Notes under the pieces: model-generated
The model's database searches: none
Seen by the model: the letters and a program-made list of their open reading frames with translations, nothing else
Told to the model about the DNA's origin: nothing
Position numbers and translations under genes: made by a program
Source: Gammaproteobacteria bacterium
Lineage (GTDB): Bacteria > Pseudomonadota > Gammaproteobacteria > Steroidobacterales > Steroidobacteraceae
Assembly: GCA_016874055.1 (NCBI GenBank)
Contig: VGVG01000002.1
Location: 106,186-170,185, forward strand
DNA length: 64,000 nucleotides
Direction of reading: 5' to 3'
Shown: positions 51,249 to 60,415 of the stretch, in pieces
Numbering within the stretch: position 1 is the first letter of the stretch
Layout of the letters: every line of letters starts with the position of its first letter

Positions 51249-51707
51249 ATGAGGGATACGCCGCATCTGCAACTCGATCGCTTCCTGCCCTACCGTTTGT
51301 CGGTGCTAAGCAATCTCGTAAGCTCCGCCATCGCTGGAAGCTACTCCTCTCGTTTCGGCATCAGCATCCCGGAGTGGCGCGTCATGGCCGTGCTCGCTAT
51401 GCAGCCGGAGCTCTCCGCTGCCCAAGTTGCCAAGCGCACAGCAATGGACAAGGTCGCCGTCAGCCGCGCCGTCTCGAGTCTGCTCGACAAAGGTCGTATC
51501 GAGCGTAACGTGTCCCCGGGCGACCGACGACGATCGATTCTCAAACTTTCCGCAGAGGGAATAAGTATTTATCGCGAGGTTGTGCCCCTTGCCTTGCATC
51601 ACGAACAATCCTTAATCAAAGTACTCAATGCTGCCGACCGCGAGGCACTCGAACGCATTCTCGATATCCTGCTTGGGCGTGCACGAACGCTTGGCGATCA
51701 CTCTTAA
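51249..51707 (+). CDS. MarR-family transcriptional regulator
   Basis: The track opens at 51150, but the MarR protein starts at MRDTPHLQLDRFLPYRLSV from the ATG at 51249 (152 residues). The winged helix is SAAQVAKRTAMDKVAVSRAVSSLLDKGRIERN with the wing SPGDRRRSILKLSAEG. C-terminal helices provide dimerisation. It lies 28 bp after fah. An autoregulatory repressor of the hpd operon acting at the 27-bp palindrome is the simplest reading; the ligand might be homogentisate or 4-hydroxyphenylpyruvate. Confidence 0.88.
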   Translation: MRDTPHLQLDRFLPYRLSVLSNLVSSAIAGSYSSRFGISIPEWRVMAVLAMQPELSAAQVAKRTAMDKVAVSRAVSSLLDKGRIERNVSPGDRRRSILKLSAEGISIYREVVPLALHHEQSLIKVLNAADREALERILDILLGRARTLGDHS

Positions 51708-51732
51708 ACGATTCATCGAGGCCCGAAATATT

Positions 51733-54700
51733 ATGCTTAGTCGACTTCCGCGACGAAGAATCACCCTCATCAATCAGATCGCGCGTGCGGCGCGTAGTTT
51801 GAGAGGAGCACCACCTGCAGCTTTGCTGCGCGATTATTTTAGGGGCGTGGGCGAGGAGGAGCTCGCGAGCCGTCATCCGCGCACGCTCGCCTTTCTCGCC
51901 CAGCGCCACTACGAACTCGCTCGTCGCCGCCGACCAGGCGAAACGCTTGTACGCGTCTTTTCACCCGCCTCGGATGACCCAATAGGTGATCGATTTAATT
52001 ATACGCTTGTCGTTACCGATGACCGCCCTTTTCTCGTCGATTCCATCAGCCTCGCCTTTGCGACAGCCAGTGTCGGCGTCCACATGCTGATCCATCCAGT
52101 GCTGCAAGCGACGCGTCGACGCGATGGCGTGCTGCAGACTGCATCCCTAGCGATGGACACAAATGCGACTGGCCGTGAATCATGGCAGCTCTATGAAATC
52201 GACCACCAGTTTGGTGATGCTCGACGCGAACGAATCGCCGCCTCGCTGCGCGCTACGCTCGACGATGTACGTATCGCCGTAGAGGACTGGCGCGCCATGC
52301 GCGCTAAGGTGCTCGGTGTGTTGGTCGCGATGCAGTCATCGGTAACCAAAGCGAGGTATGAAAAACGTATCAGTCGAGTGGCTCGAACGGAAGCGGTTGA
52401 ATTGTTGCGATGGGTTGAGGGAGCGCACTTCGTGTTCCTCGGGTACCGCTATCACGCATTTCGTCGTGGACGCACTACTGACCGGCTGCTGTCGGTAGCC
52501 CGGAGCGGGCTCGGATTGTTGCGTTCGGAGCGTATCCGTGCAGGGCAAACGGAGGCACTTCATGGCGCGGCACGCAAAGCGTTCCGTAATTCGGAACTAC
52601 TCCTTATCACCAAGTCGCCGATGAGCTCGACCGTGCACCGTGCCGGTCATCTTGATCAGATCATCGTTAAAGATATTGATCCATGGGGTCAGGTACGCGG
52701 CAAACATTGTTTTGTGGGCCTTTGGACTTCAACGGCCTACTTCGCCTCGCCGAGGGAGATTCCCGTGGTGCGCCACAAAGTGGAACGGGTTATAGATACA
52801 CTCGGCCTAGATCCACAGAGCCACGACGGTAAAGCCGTGCTCGCTGTGCTCGAAACTTGGCCTCGCGATGAACTTTTCCAGTCGCCGGTGTCAGTATTAG
52901 TCAGCTTCGTCCGAAGCGTCGTCAATCTGTATGAGCGTCGCACTACGCGTCTCATGATGCGCCATGATGCACCGGGTCGATTCTGGTCGTGCATGGTGTT
53001 CGTACCACGCGATCAATACACCACCGAAGTGCGTCGGCGTATCGAACGCCTTCTGCTGGAACGCTGCAGTGGCAGTAGTCTTGAGTCACAGTTGCAAATC
53101 GTTCTTTCAAACCACGCACGCCTTCACATCACGGTACGTGGCGACGAACTCCCGAACCGCCTAAACGCAGCGGAGATTGAAAAAGTCATTGCCGCTGTTG
53201 TCGCTACCTGGTCGGACAACCTCCGCACAGCGTTGCTCGATTCGATGCCTTCAGCCCGTGCCTTGGAGCTGCTTGAACGTCATGGCGCTCGCTTTCCGCT
53301 CGCTTACCAAAGTGAAGTCACGCCAACAGATGCAATGGTAGATCTCGAGGCGCTCGAGGCGCTCATCGCAACGCCCGATCTGCCACACTTACGACTGCAT
53401 CGGCCTGTGCATTCGCCAAAGAATATTATTCACCTACGGGTCGCAAAGTATGCCGAGGCGTTGCCGATCGCCGAGCTCGTGCCATTGCTCGAAAACTTTG
53501 GTCTGCGCATGTTGGTGGAACGACCGTGGACACTCGCCGGTATCGGCGGCGGACCTATCGTTTCGTTGCAAGACTTTTCCCTCGAACTGCGTAACGGGGC
53601 AACACTGGACGTCGCGTGTGACGGGGACCGGCTGCTTATGGCGCTGCGAGTCGTTCGCCAAGGCGAACTCGAAAACGACGGTTTCAATAGACTGATCCTG
53701 CTCGCACGCCTCGGGGCATACGAGGTCAACGTTTTACGAGCCTGCTGTCGCTACCTGCTTCAGACGGGTATTCCGTTCAGTCAGAGCTACATGGAGCGTA
53801 CGCTCGTAGCCCATGCCGATCTCGCAACGGATCTGCATACTCTCTTCGAGCAGCGATTGTCGCTCGATTGCACGCGTAACCATGGCGACAAGCGTCTACT
53901 TGCGCAAATCGATCAACGTCTCGCGGCAATTGCGAGCGCCGATGAGGATCGCATCCTGCGCGCCTTCCTCGCGGTTATCGAAGCGATCGACCGTACTAAT
54001 CACTACAAGCGCAACCTCGATGGCTCGCGTCGCTCGACGCTCGCCTTCAAAATCAATCCGCACGCGATCCCAAATCTTCCCCTTCCGCGGCCCCTTCACG
54101 AAATCTATGTGTTTGGACCGCAAGTCGAAGGCGTGCATCTGCGAATGGGCAATGTCGCTCGTGGCGGTATCCGTTGGTCAGACCGACGCGAAGATTTCCG
54201 CATCGAGGTGCTCGGCCTCATGAAAGCGCAGAACGTCAAGAATACGCTGATCGTTCCTGTGGGTGCGAAAGGCGGATTCGTAGCGCGCCGCTTACCCATC
54301 GGTGGCACCCGCGAAGCTGTTCAAGCAGAGGGCGTCGCGGCGTATCGTGCTTTTATCCACGCTCTGCTGGATGTCACCGATAACCTCGCAGGCTCAAAAG
54401 TCGTTGCGCCGAGCGGCGTACGGCGGCGCGATGAGGACGATCCCTACCTTGTCGTCGCTGCCGACAAAGGCACAGCCACCTTCTCGGACACGGCGAACGC
54501 CATCGCGGTTGAGCGCGGCTTCTGGCTCGGTGATGGCTTCGCTTCTGGCGGCTCGGCGGGTTACGACCATAAAAAAATGGGGATAACGGCACGAGGCGCG
54601 TGGGAATGTGTGAAGCGGCACTTCCGTGAAAACGGCATAGATGTTCAGTCGCAACCTTTCACGGTGGCAGGTATCGGCGACATGTCGGGTGACGTATTTG

Positions 54701-56529
54701 GCAACGGCATGCTGCTGTCACCCAAGATAAAGCTCGTTGCCGCTTTCAACCACGCACACATTTTCATTGATCCGGATCCGGATCCTTCGAAATCCTACGT
54801 CGAACGCACACGGCTCTTTGCTATGGCCCGCTCGAACTGGAGTGACTACAACAACAAACTCATATCTAGGGGTGGCGCCGTCTATGAGCGCACCGCGAAA
54901 TCTCTTCGAGTGTCCGCCGAGACTCACGCTCTACTCGACCTAAGCTCCGACACCCTGACGCCGGTCGAGCTCATTAAAGCCATCCTGCGCATGCGAGTCG
55001 ATCTATTGTGGAACGGTGGTATTGGTACCTACGTTAAATCCTCGCTCGAGCCACAATCGGCGGCGGGTGATCGCGGTAATGACGCTGTGCGCGTCGACGG
55101 TCGCGAGCTTCGCGCACGAGTCGTGGGTGAAGGTGGCAACCTCGGATTCACGCAGCGTGGACGGGTTGAGTACGCCTTGTCGGGCGGACGAATCAATACG
55201 GACTTTATCGATAACTCAGCTGGCGTGAATACCTCTGATGTCGAGGTTAACCTCAAGATTCTAACGAGCGGTATCGAGGCGCGTGGAAGCCTGCGGCGTA
55301 AGGACCGTGATCGTCTGCTCGTGGGCCTCACGGACGAGGTGGCTGCGCTCGTATTGCGTAACAACTACCTGCAGAGCCAGGCACTCTCGACGCTCGAGCT
55401 TCAGTCGGCCGAACGATTACCCGAGATGCGCGGCGTCATCCGCGAGCTTGAACGTAGCGGCGACCTCGATCGAGTGATAGAAAATCTACCCGACGAGGAA
55501 ACACTCACAGCACGTCGCAAGCAAGGTATCGGACTCACCCGACCCGAGCTCGCCGTGGTGCTCGCCTACTCAAAGATTTCACTTAATCGGCAGCTAATTA
55601 CTTCCGAGCTACCCGATGATCGTTATTTTGCTGCAGAACTCGCGCGCTATTTCCCTACAGCAGTACGGCGCAGATTCGAAAAGGACATCGATTTTCATAA
55701 GTTACGCCGTGAAATAATCACGACTGCGGTGACGAATAGCCTAGTCAACCGCATGGGGCCGAGTTTCGTTCTTCGAGCTTGCGCCGAGAGCAGTGCGGTG
55801 CCAGCCGATGTTGCACGCGCCTACAGCATCGCCAGAGAGATCCTCGGCATGCGCGAGGTCTGGGGTAAGCTCGAGGCGCTTGATAATCACGTACCGAGCC
55901 GAGTCCAATACGTGGCGTACTCGGACACAGCGAGACTTATACGGCACATCACACTTTGGTTACTGCGCCATCGTCGCAACTCGCTCAATGTCGACCAAGC
56001 TGTTCGCGAGCTTTGGTCGCCCATGCAAGCGCTACGCGCGGCAATCCCCGCGGCGCTTGCAGGCAGCCCAGCAGAACGGCATCGCGCAGCCGTGGTAGAG
56101 CTCGCCCAGGCGGGCCTGCCTACGCCGCTATGTGCCATCCTTGCGGAGCTACGAGTTCTCGACAACGCGCTCGACATCCTCGCGTGTGCAACAACCGTGC
56201 GTCGCGGCGTCGCCGAGACGGCGAAGGTATGGTTCGCCACTACCGCGGCACTCAAGCTCGACTGGCTGGAGGATAAAATTTCTGCGCTGACCGTGGAGTC
56301 CACTCTTCAGGCGACCGCCAGAATTGGCTTGCGCGAGGCCGGCCGAACGCTTGAGCGCAAGATAGTTGAACGGGTCATATTGGGAAGTGGTCTCGAACGC
56401 TGGAGTGCGAGCCGCAAACCAGCGCTCGCAGAGTGGGAGCGTGCGGTGACGGAGATTTCGGGCCTCGGTTCAGCCGATTTCGCGTCGCTCTCTGTCTGTC
56501 TCGATGCCCTGAGATCTCTCACCGACTGA
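51733..56529 (+). CDS. gdhB: NAD-specific glutamate dehydrogenase, large (GDH-180) class
   Basis: Catabolic deamination of glutamate to 2-oxoglutarate. The ORF opens at 51628, but ATG 51733 (MLSRLPRRRITLINQIAR) avoids overlapping marR and gives 1598 residues, the normal size. The N-terminal ACT-like regulatory part is followed by the catalytic core at about residues 780-1250: GPQVEGVHLRMGNVARGGIRWSDR, VPVGAKGGFV, KMGITARGAWECVKRHF and VAGIGDMSGDVFGNGMLLS. The C-terminal helical region ends near DALRSLTD. It starts 25 bp after marR on the same strand, suggesting linkage to tyrosine catabolism. The symbol follows the Pseudomonas usage. Confidence 0.95.
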   Translation: MLSRLPRRRITLINQIARAARSLRGAPPAALLRDYFRGVGEEELASRHPRTLAFLAQRHYELARRRRPGETLVRVFSPASDDPIGDRFNYTLVVTDDRPFLVDSISLAFATASVGVHMLIHPVLQATRRRDGVLQTASLAMDTNATGRESWQLYEIDHQFGDARRERIAASLRATLDDVRIAVEDWRAMRAKVLGVLVAMQSSVTKARYEKRISRVARTEAVELLRWVEGAHFVFLGYRYHAFRRGRTTDRLLSVARSGLGLLRSERIRAGQTEALHGAARKAFRNSELLLITKSPMSSTVHRAGHLDQIIVKDIDPWGQVRGKHCFVGLWTSTAYFASPREIPVVRHKVERVIDTLGLDPQSHDGKAVLAVLETWPRDELFQSPVSVLVSFVRSVVNLYERRTTRLMMRHDAPGRFWSCMVFVPRDQYTTEVRRRIERLLLERCSGSSLESQLQIVLSNHARLHITVRGDELPNRLNAAEIEKVIAAVVATWSDNLRTALLDSMPSARALELLERHGARFPLAYQSEVTPTDAMVDLEALEALIATPDLPHLRLHRPVHSPKNIIHLRVAKYAEALPIAELVPLLENFGLRMLVERPWTLAGIGGGPIVSLQDFSLELRNGATLDVACDGDRLLMALRVVRQGELENDGFNRLILLARLGAYEVNVLRACCRYLLQTGIPFSQSYMERTLVAHADLATDLHTLFEQRLSLDCTRNHGDKRLLAQIDQRLAAIASADEDRILRAFLAVIEAIDRTNHYKRNLDGSRRSTLAFKINPHAIPNLPLPRPLHEIYVFGPQVEGVHLRMGNVARGGIRWSDRREDFRIEVLGLMKAQNVKNTLIVPVGAKGGFVARRLPIGGTREAVQAEGVAAYRAFIHALLDVTDNLAGSKVVAPSGVRRRDEDDPYLVVAADKGTATFSDTANAIAVERGFWLGDGFASGGSAGYDHKKMGITARGAWECVKRHFRENGIDVQSQPFTVAGIGDMSGDVFGNGMLLSPKIKLVAAFNHAHIFIDPDPDPSKSYVERTRLFAMARSNWSDYNNKLISRGGAVYERTAKSLRVSAETHALLDLSSDTLTPVELIKAILRMRVDLLWNGGIGTYVKSSLEPQSAAGDRGNDAVRVDGRELRARVVGEGGNLGFTQRGRVEYALSGGRINTDFIDNSAGVNTSDVEVNLKILTSGIEARGSLRRKDRDRLLVGLTDEVAALVLRNNYLQSQALSTLELQSAERLPEMRGVIRELERSGDLDRVIENLPDEETLTARRKQGIGLTRPELAVVLAYSKISLNRQLITSELPDDRYFAAELARYFPTAVRRRFEKDIDFHKLRREIITTAVTNSLVNRMGPSFVLRACAESSAVPADVARAYSIAREILGMREVWGKLEALDNHVPSRVQYVAYSDTARLIRHITLWLLRHRRNSLNVDQAVRELWSPMQALRAAIPAALAGSPAERHRAAVVELAQAGLPTPLCAILAELRVLDNALDILACATTVRRGVAETAKVWFATTAALKLDWLEDKISALTVESTLQATARIGLREAGRTLERKIVERVILGSGLERWSASRKPALAEWERAVTEISGLGSADFASLSVCLDALRSLTD

Positions 56530-56564
56530 CCGTCGGCGGCGGCTACAGATCGATGTTAGTTCGA

Positions 56565-57521
56565 CTAGGAGTCACTCGCCTGAGCGAGCTTCTGCTTAGA
56601 CAGCTCCGCCTTCTGGTGCATGGGCGTTCGGACTGCAAGCCACGCGGCAAGCGCCACCCCAATGGAAATAGCGATTAACTCGATGGCGTATTTCTCGGGG
56701 TATTCCCAGAACTCCGTAAAGAGTCTCCAGCGTCCACCGAGTTCCACAGCATTCCAAGCGACGATTGCCGTTGGAATGCCGTAACGGATTGCCGAGGTCA
56801 CCTTCCAAAACAACATCAGCCTCCGAAACAGATACACCGCCCAGATGATATTTAATCCAAAAACGATGTAGGCTGCCGGATGACGATCACCAAAAAAAGA
56901 TTCATCGTAGAGAAAAAGCAAAAACAGATAAAAGAACCATATGACGTAGATGGTCTCAAGCGCCGTAATACCGGCAAAACTACGCTCGTGCGCAGGGTTT
57001 GGCTTCCCTGTCTTCATTCCGAGGTGACGCTGGAACCACACGAAGAAGTTGCACTTTGTTTCTTTGTTAAATAGAAAGTAGACGAGCGTCGCACCCATGA
57101 CGCCGATCGATGACATCATGACGAGATATTCGCCCTTGGTCGCGATTGAGTCTGGGTTGTACTTGTCCATAAGATCAGGAACGTCGAGCACCTGCGCCGA
57201 CCATACGAAAGCGAACTCGATCCAGCCGGTCCAAAGAAAAGTACCCGCCCAAAAGCCGTACCAGGTCGCCGCGACTTCGTTCGGATTTCGCATACCGAGC
57301 CACAGTAACACCGCTCCAAAAAAGCCGAGTGCTATAGCCGAATCGTAGACGTGTCCCGGACCCGGCCAAATATCCTCCATCATGATCATCACCGTATGGC
57401 CGAGAGCCTGAACGACGAAGACGATGATAAAAGCCATCAGCCCCGGCCATGGGGGCCGCGCCAGAAAACTCTTCATCCCGCCGGCTGCCGGTGGCAGCCC
57501 CTTTTCGAGACTTGCATTCAT
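56565..57521 (-). CDS. Unrecognised polytopic membrane protein
   Basis: About eight hydrophobic segments, including LMAFIIVFVVQALGHTVMIMM, SAIALGFFGAVLLWLGM, FWAGTFLWTGWIEFAFVW, VIWFFYLFLLFLYDESFFG and AIELIAISIGVALAAWLAV. Charged loops hold acidic and aromatic residues (EDIWPGPGHVYD, KYNPDSIATKGEY). The track starts at 57548; ATG 57521 (MNASLEKGLPPAAGG) is preferred. It is convergent with gdhB and diverges from the dead two-component genes. I do not recognise the family and see no catalytic motif. Confidence 0.7.
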   Translation of the reverse strand: MNASLEKGLPPAAGGMKSFLARPPWPGLMAFIIVFVVQALGHTVMIMMEDIWPGPGHVYDSAIALGFFGAVLLWLGMRNPNEVAATWYGFWAGTFLWTGWIEFAFVWSAQVLDVPDLMDKYNPDSIATKGEYLVMMSSIGVMGATLVYFLFNKETKCNFFVWFQRHLGMKTGKPNPAHERSFAGITALETIYVIWFFYLFLLFLYDESFFGDRHPAAYIVFGLNIIWAVYLFRRLMLFWKVTSAIRYGIPTAIVAWNAVELGGRWRLFTEFWEYPEKYAIELIAISIGVALAAWLAVRTPMHQKAELSKQKLAQASDS

Positions 57522-57611
57522 GATTTGACCACTCCACCGATTTGCCAAGGGTTGATCGAGTCTAGACCTCGTGCTTGCACTCGTGGGTCAACAGAACGTA
57601 AACGTGGGGTC

Positions 57612-58045
57612 ATGTCCTCCTTGCTGCTCGGCGAAGACGATTGCGCCCTTGCCTCGATGCTGCGCGATAACCTCACCCCGCAGGGCTTCGAGGTCGCCTC
57701 CGTCCCAAACGCCGACGATGCGCTCGCGCGCGTTTAAATGCAATGCCCCGATCGCATCGCGCTCGACGTTGGCCTGCCTGATATCGACGGCACCGAGAAA
57801 CTCAGTCGTCTGGGCGTGCCATACGCCGAACCGGTGATCATGCTAACGGCTCGAGGTGAGGACAGCGATCGAATCGCCGGTCTCCTAGCGGGCGCCGATG
57901 ACTACCTGCCGAGCCCTTCAATCCTCTCGAATTGGCCGCTCGTATCCGGGCTATCGTTAAGCGTACCGCCGTGGCGACTTCTGCCACAGGGCCCCTGCCG
58001 CGAATACCACGATCAGTTTTGGCAATCTCGAGCTTCACATTCTCG
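57612..58045 (+). pseudogene. Broken response-regulator gene (OmpR/CpxR-like)
   Basis: From ATG 57612 the receiver domain begins LLLGEDDCALASMLRDNL and continues in the same frame through a TAA at 57735 to ALDVGLPDIDGTEKLSRLG, PVIMLTARGED and AGADDYLP. This includes the phospho-acceptor Asp and the acidic pair EDD. A one-base deletion near 57918 shifts the frame to LAARIRAIVKRT. A third frame then reads ISFGNLEL, the usual start of the winged helix, where the gene is cut off by a deletion joining it to the kinase. The product cannot be functional. Confidence 0.85.
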
Positions 58046-58780
58046 GCGCTCTTGCCCAAGATTTCGACGCAATGGCCTCCCGAATCGAAGGCCTACTCGG
58101 CTCTCGTCAACAGCTCATGCGCGATATGTCTCACGAGCTACGCTCACCGTTTGTACGGCTGCGGGCTACGATCGCTCTCGCTCAGCGGAAGCATCCGCTA
58201 ACACTGGCTGAGCACACGCACATTGTTAGGGAACTTGAGCGCATGAACCAAGCGATTGGCGATGTGCTTCGTTTAACGCGCCTCGAGTAGGAGCCTGTCA
58301 GCACCAAACATTTGCTGCAGCTTAATGAGCATCGCTACACCCTGGTCGCAGACGAGCACGACGAGGCTACTACTCGCGAGGTTCAACTCCTCTTGAAAGA
58401 CGCTGAAAAACTCTACGTTGTCGCCGATCCAAAATTACTTAGTACGCAGCGGGCTCCACAAGTTATTATGGAACGGGATCCGCTGCGCGCCACCGTACTC
58501 CTCCATCCAAATCGATGCGCGTCTCGACAAATTGGGCGAAACGAAAATCGTCGTTACCATCGAAGATCGCAGTCCCTAGGTTCCCGTAGAGATGCGCGCG
58601 CAAATACAAATATATTTATCCTATACCCGACTACCAGCCGGTGCCGACGACGATCAGGGTTCGGGTCTCGGACTCACCATCGCACGGCGTGTCTTCGAGG
58701 CGCACTGGGGACGGGTTTCGGCAGAGCCGGCAGAGCCTCGCGGCCTCCGAATCCGCATCATTCTGCCCCCTGCATGCTAG
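58046..58780 (+). pseudogene. Broken sensor histidine kinase gene (CpxA-like)
   Basis: Begins inside the HAMP domain (LGALAQDFDAMASRIEGLL) without any sensor or membrane segments, then RQQLMRDMSHELRSPFVRL with the phospho-acceptor His. An in-frame stop follows LRLTRLE (58288-58290), and the ATPase part continues in frame as LYVVADPKLL. It shifts near 58490 to IQIDARLDKLGETKIVVTIEDRSP, has another stop, and ends GSGLGLTIARRVFEAHWGR to IILPPAC. HELRSP plus the HAMP wording resembles CpxA. A single internal deletion appears to have removed the regulator's DNA-binding domain and the kinase's sensor half. Confidence 0.85.
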
Positions 58781-58823
58781 CATTCGCGCCGCGTGAATAG
58801 CCCTCCCGCACAAGGAGTCCGTC

Positions 58824-59573
58824 GTGCCCGGTAAACTCATACTCATCCGACACGGTCAAAGTATTTGGAACGTCGAGAATCTGTTCTCAGGCTGGCACGA
58901 TGTCGATCTGTCGCCGCAAGGGAGACTTGAAGCGGCTACCGCCGGCAAGGAACTGCTGCGCGAGGGAATCGCTGTCGATATTGCCTTCACCTCTCTGCTC
59001 AAACGAGCCATTCGCACGTTATGCATCATGCTCGACGAGATGGATCGCATGTGGATTCCGGTCGAGCGCAGCTGGCGACTCAACGAACGTCACTACGGCG
59101 CGCTGCAGGGATACAATAAAGCCGAAATGGTCGCCCGTCACGGTGAGGCGCAGGTCAAGATCTGGCGCCGCAGCTACGACACCCCGCCGCCGGCACTCGA
59201 GACCAGCGATCCGCGTCACCCGCGCTTCGACTTACGCTACGCAGGCATCGATCCTGCACTGCTGCCGGCCACCGAATCTTTAAAAGACACGCACGTGCGG
59301 GTTCAGCCTTTCTGGGAGTCGCGCATGGCGCCGGCACTGCGCGAAGGACGCAACGTGCTCGTCGCAGCGCACGGCAACAGCCTGCGCGCGATGGTCAAAA
59401 TGTTAGACGGTATAAACGAGAGTGAAATCGTCGAGCTCAACATTCCGACAGGTGTACCGCTGCTCTACGATCTGGACGACGACCTAAAACCCAGGGACCG
59501 TCACTATCTAGGAAACGCCGAGGCCACCACGGCGGCTGTCGGGACCGTTCGTCGTCAAACCGAAAAACGCTGA
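58824..59573 (+). CDS. gpmA: 2,3-bisphosphoglycerate-dependent phosphoglycerate mutase
   Basis: Glycolytic interconversion of 3- and 2-phosphoglycerate. Starts with GTG, preceded by CAAGGAG. The phosphohistidine motif is [10 protein letters not shown], followed by [16 protein letters not shown], the RRSYDTPPP stretch and the second catalytic His in [14 protein letters not shown]. Length 249 is the usual dPGM size. Complete, in contrast with the wrecked gene pair just upstream. Confidence 0.97.
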   Translation: MPGKLILIRHGQSIWNVENLFSGWHDVDLSPQGRLEAATAGKELLREGIAVDIAFTSLLKRAIRTLCIMLDEMDRMWIPVERSWRLNERHYGALQGYNKAEMVARHGEAQVKIWRRSYDTPPPALETSDPRHPRFDLRYAGIDPALLPATESLKDTHVRVQPFWESRMAPALREGRNVLVAAHGNSLRAMVKMLDGINESEIVELNIPTGVPLLYDLDDDLKPRDRHYLGNAEATTAAVGTVRRQTEKR

Positions 59574-59617
59574 GTCCCTGCGCTCAGCGGCGCGCGCTCG
59601 GCCAGTCACGTCCAAGC

Positions 59618-60046
59618 TTAATTGGGTCCTGCGGCCGGTTTTCCTGGACCTGGTGCCCAACCATCGTAACGACCCCCTACCTCATCGGCCAGCTGTCGAA
59701 GCCGCGCGGTAGCCTCGCGCACACCTTGTACATTGAGCGACATACTTTTTAGGGCATGCACGCTCCATGACTGATCGAGACTGTCGGGTAACTCCCGGAT
59801 GTCAGTTTCGAAGCCTTCTGCGCGCAACCGTGCTGCGATGGTCTCGGCTTTATCCCGTGAGGGCACAGCGAGGAAGAAATCGATATCGACGGGCTTAAAC
59901 GGATCAACACCGCTACGTCGCAGGCGCTCTATCATACGAGAATCCCAATCATCCGTGCGGGGTCGAGCGGCGTTCCGGGCATTGTAAACGATACGCCATA
60001 CTGCAATCGCAGCACCAGCGACCAGAAAAACCACGAACCAGTCCAT
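59618..60046 (-). CDS. Membrane-anchored RraB-domain protein
   Basis: Residues about 3-20 form one membrane span (WFVVFLVAGAAIAVWRIVY). A RraB-like (regulator of ribonuclease E activity B) domain follows at about 37-130: RMIERLRRSGVDPFKPVDIDFFLAVPSRDKAETIAARLRAEGFETDI, then DQSWSVHALKSMSLNVQGVREATARLRQLADEVGGRYDGW. The RraB fold is clear from the latter segment. The N-terminal anchor differs from soluble E. coli RraB. It could tether an RNase E inhibitor to the membrane, where RNase E also resides. Lies 54 bp after the ferredoxin gene. Confidence 0.75.
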   Translation of the reverse strand: MDWFVVFLVAGAAIAVWRIVYNARNAARPRTDDWDSRMIERLRRSGVDPFKPVDIDFFLAVPSRDKAETIAARLRAEGFETDIRELPDSLDQSWSVHALKSMSLNVQGVREATARLRQLADEVGGRYDGWAPGPGKPAAGPN

Positions 60047-60100
60047 ACGCCCCTCCGAGTCGGGCGACGCTCACGCAATGACGCGTGGCGCCGCATTTAA

Positions 60101-60415
60101 TTACTCGTCTGGTGCAATAGTAACGCGCAGTCCGTCAAGCGCGTCCGTCATGTCGATCTGGCAAGACAAACGAGAACCGTCTTTGACGTACGCGAGTTCT
60201 TGCAGCAACTCGCGCTCATCGGCCATTGGAGCCGGAATTTTGCTCGCTAAGGTCGAGTTGACATAGACGTGGCAGGTTGCGCATGAGCACATGCCGCCGC
60301 AAATGGCTGCAACGCCGAAATCGAGCTCCCGAAGGGTTTCCATAATCCTGACACCGCTACGAGCAGGCACGTGGTGTTCGCGACCGTCGCGGTCGATGAC
60401 TTTTAGAGTGGGCAC
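60101..60415 (-). CDS. Adrenodoxin-type [2Fe-2S] ferredoxin
   Basis: 104 residues starting with GTG (then PTLKVIDRDGREHHVPARSG). Cluster ligands are the Cx5Cx2C of CGGMCSCATCHVYV plus Cys in RLSCQIDM. This is the adrenodoxin/putidaredoxin pattern, and LDGLRVTIAPDE closes the domain. Its GTG directly abuts the TGA of the kinase gene, so it belongs to the thiamin operon transcript. Which oxygenase or radical enzyme it serves is unknown; no P450 gene is in view. Confidence 0.92.
   Translation of the reverse strand: MPTLKVIDRDGREHHVPARSGVRIMETLRELDFGVAAICGGMCSCATCHVYVNSTLASKIPAPMADERELLQELAYVKDGSRLSCQIDMTDALDGLRVTIAPDE

Noticed and set aside
54766-54790. Tandem GATCCG repeats inside gdhB
   Set aside because: They encode the DPDPDP run of the protein within a conserved region, so codon repetition explains them.
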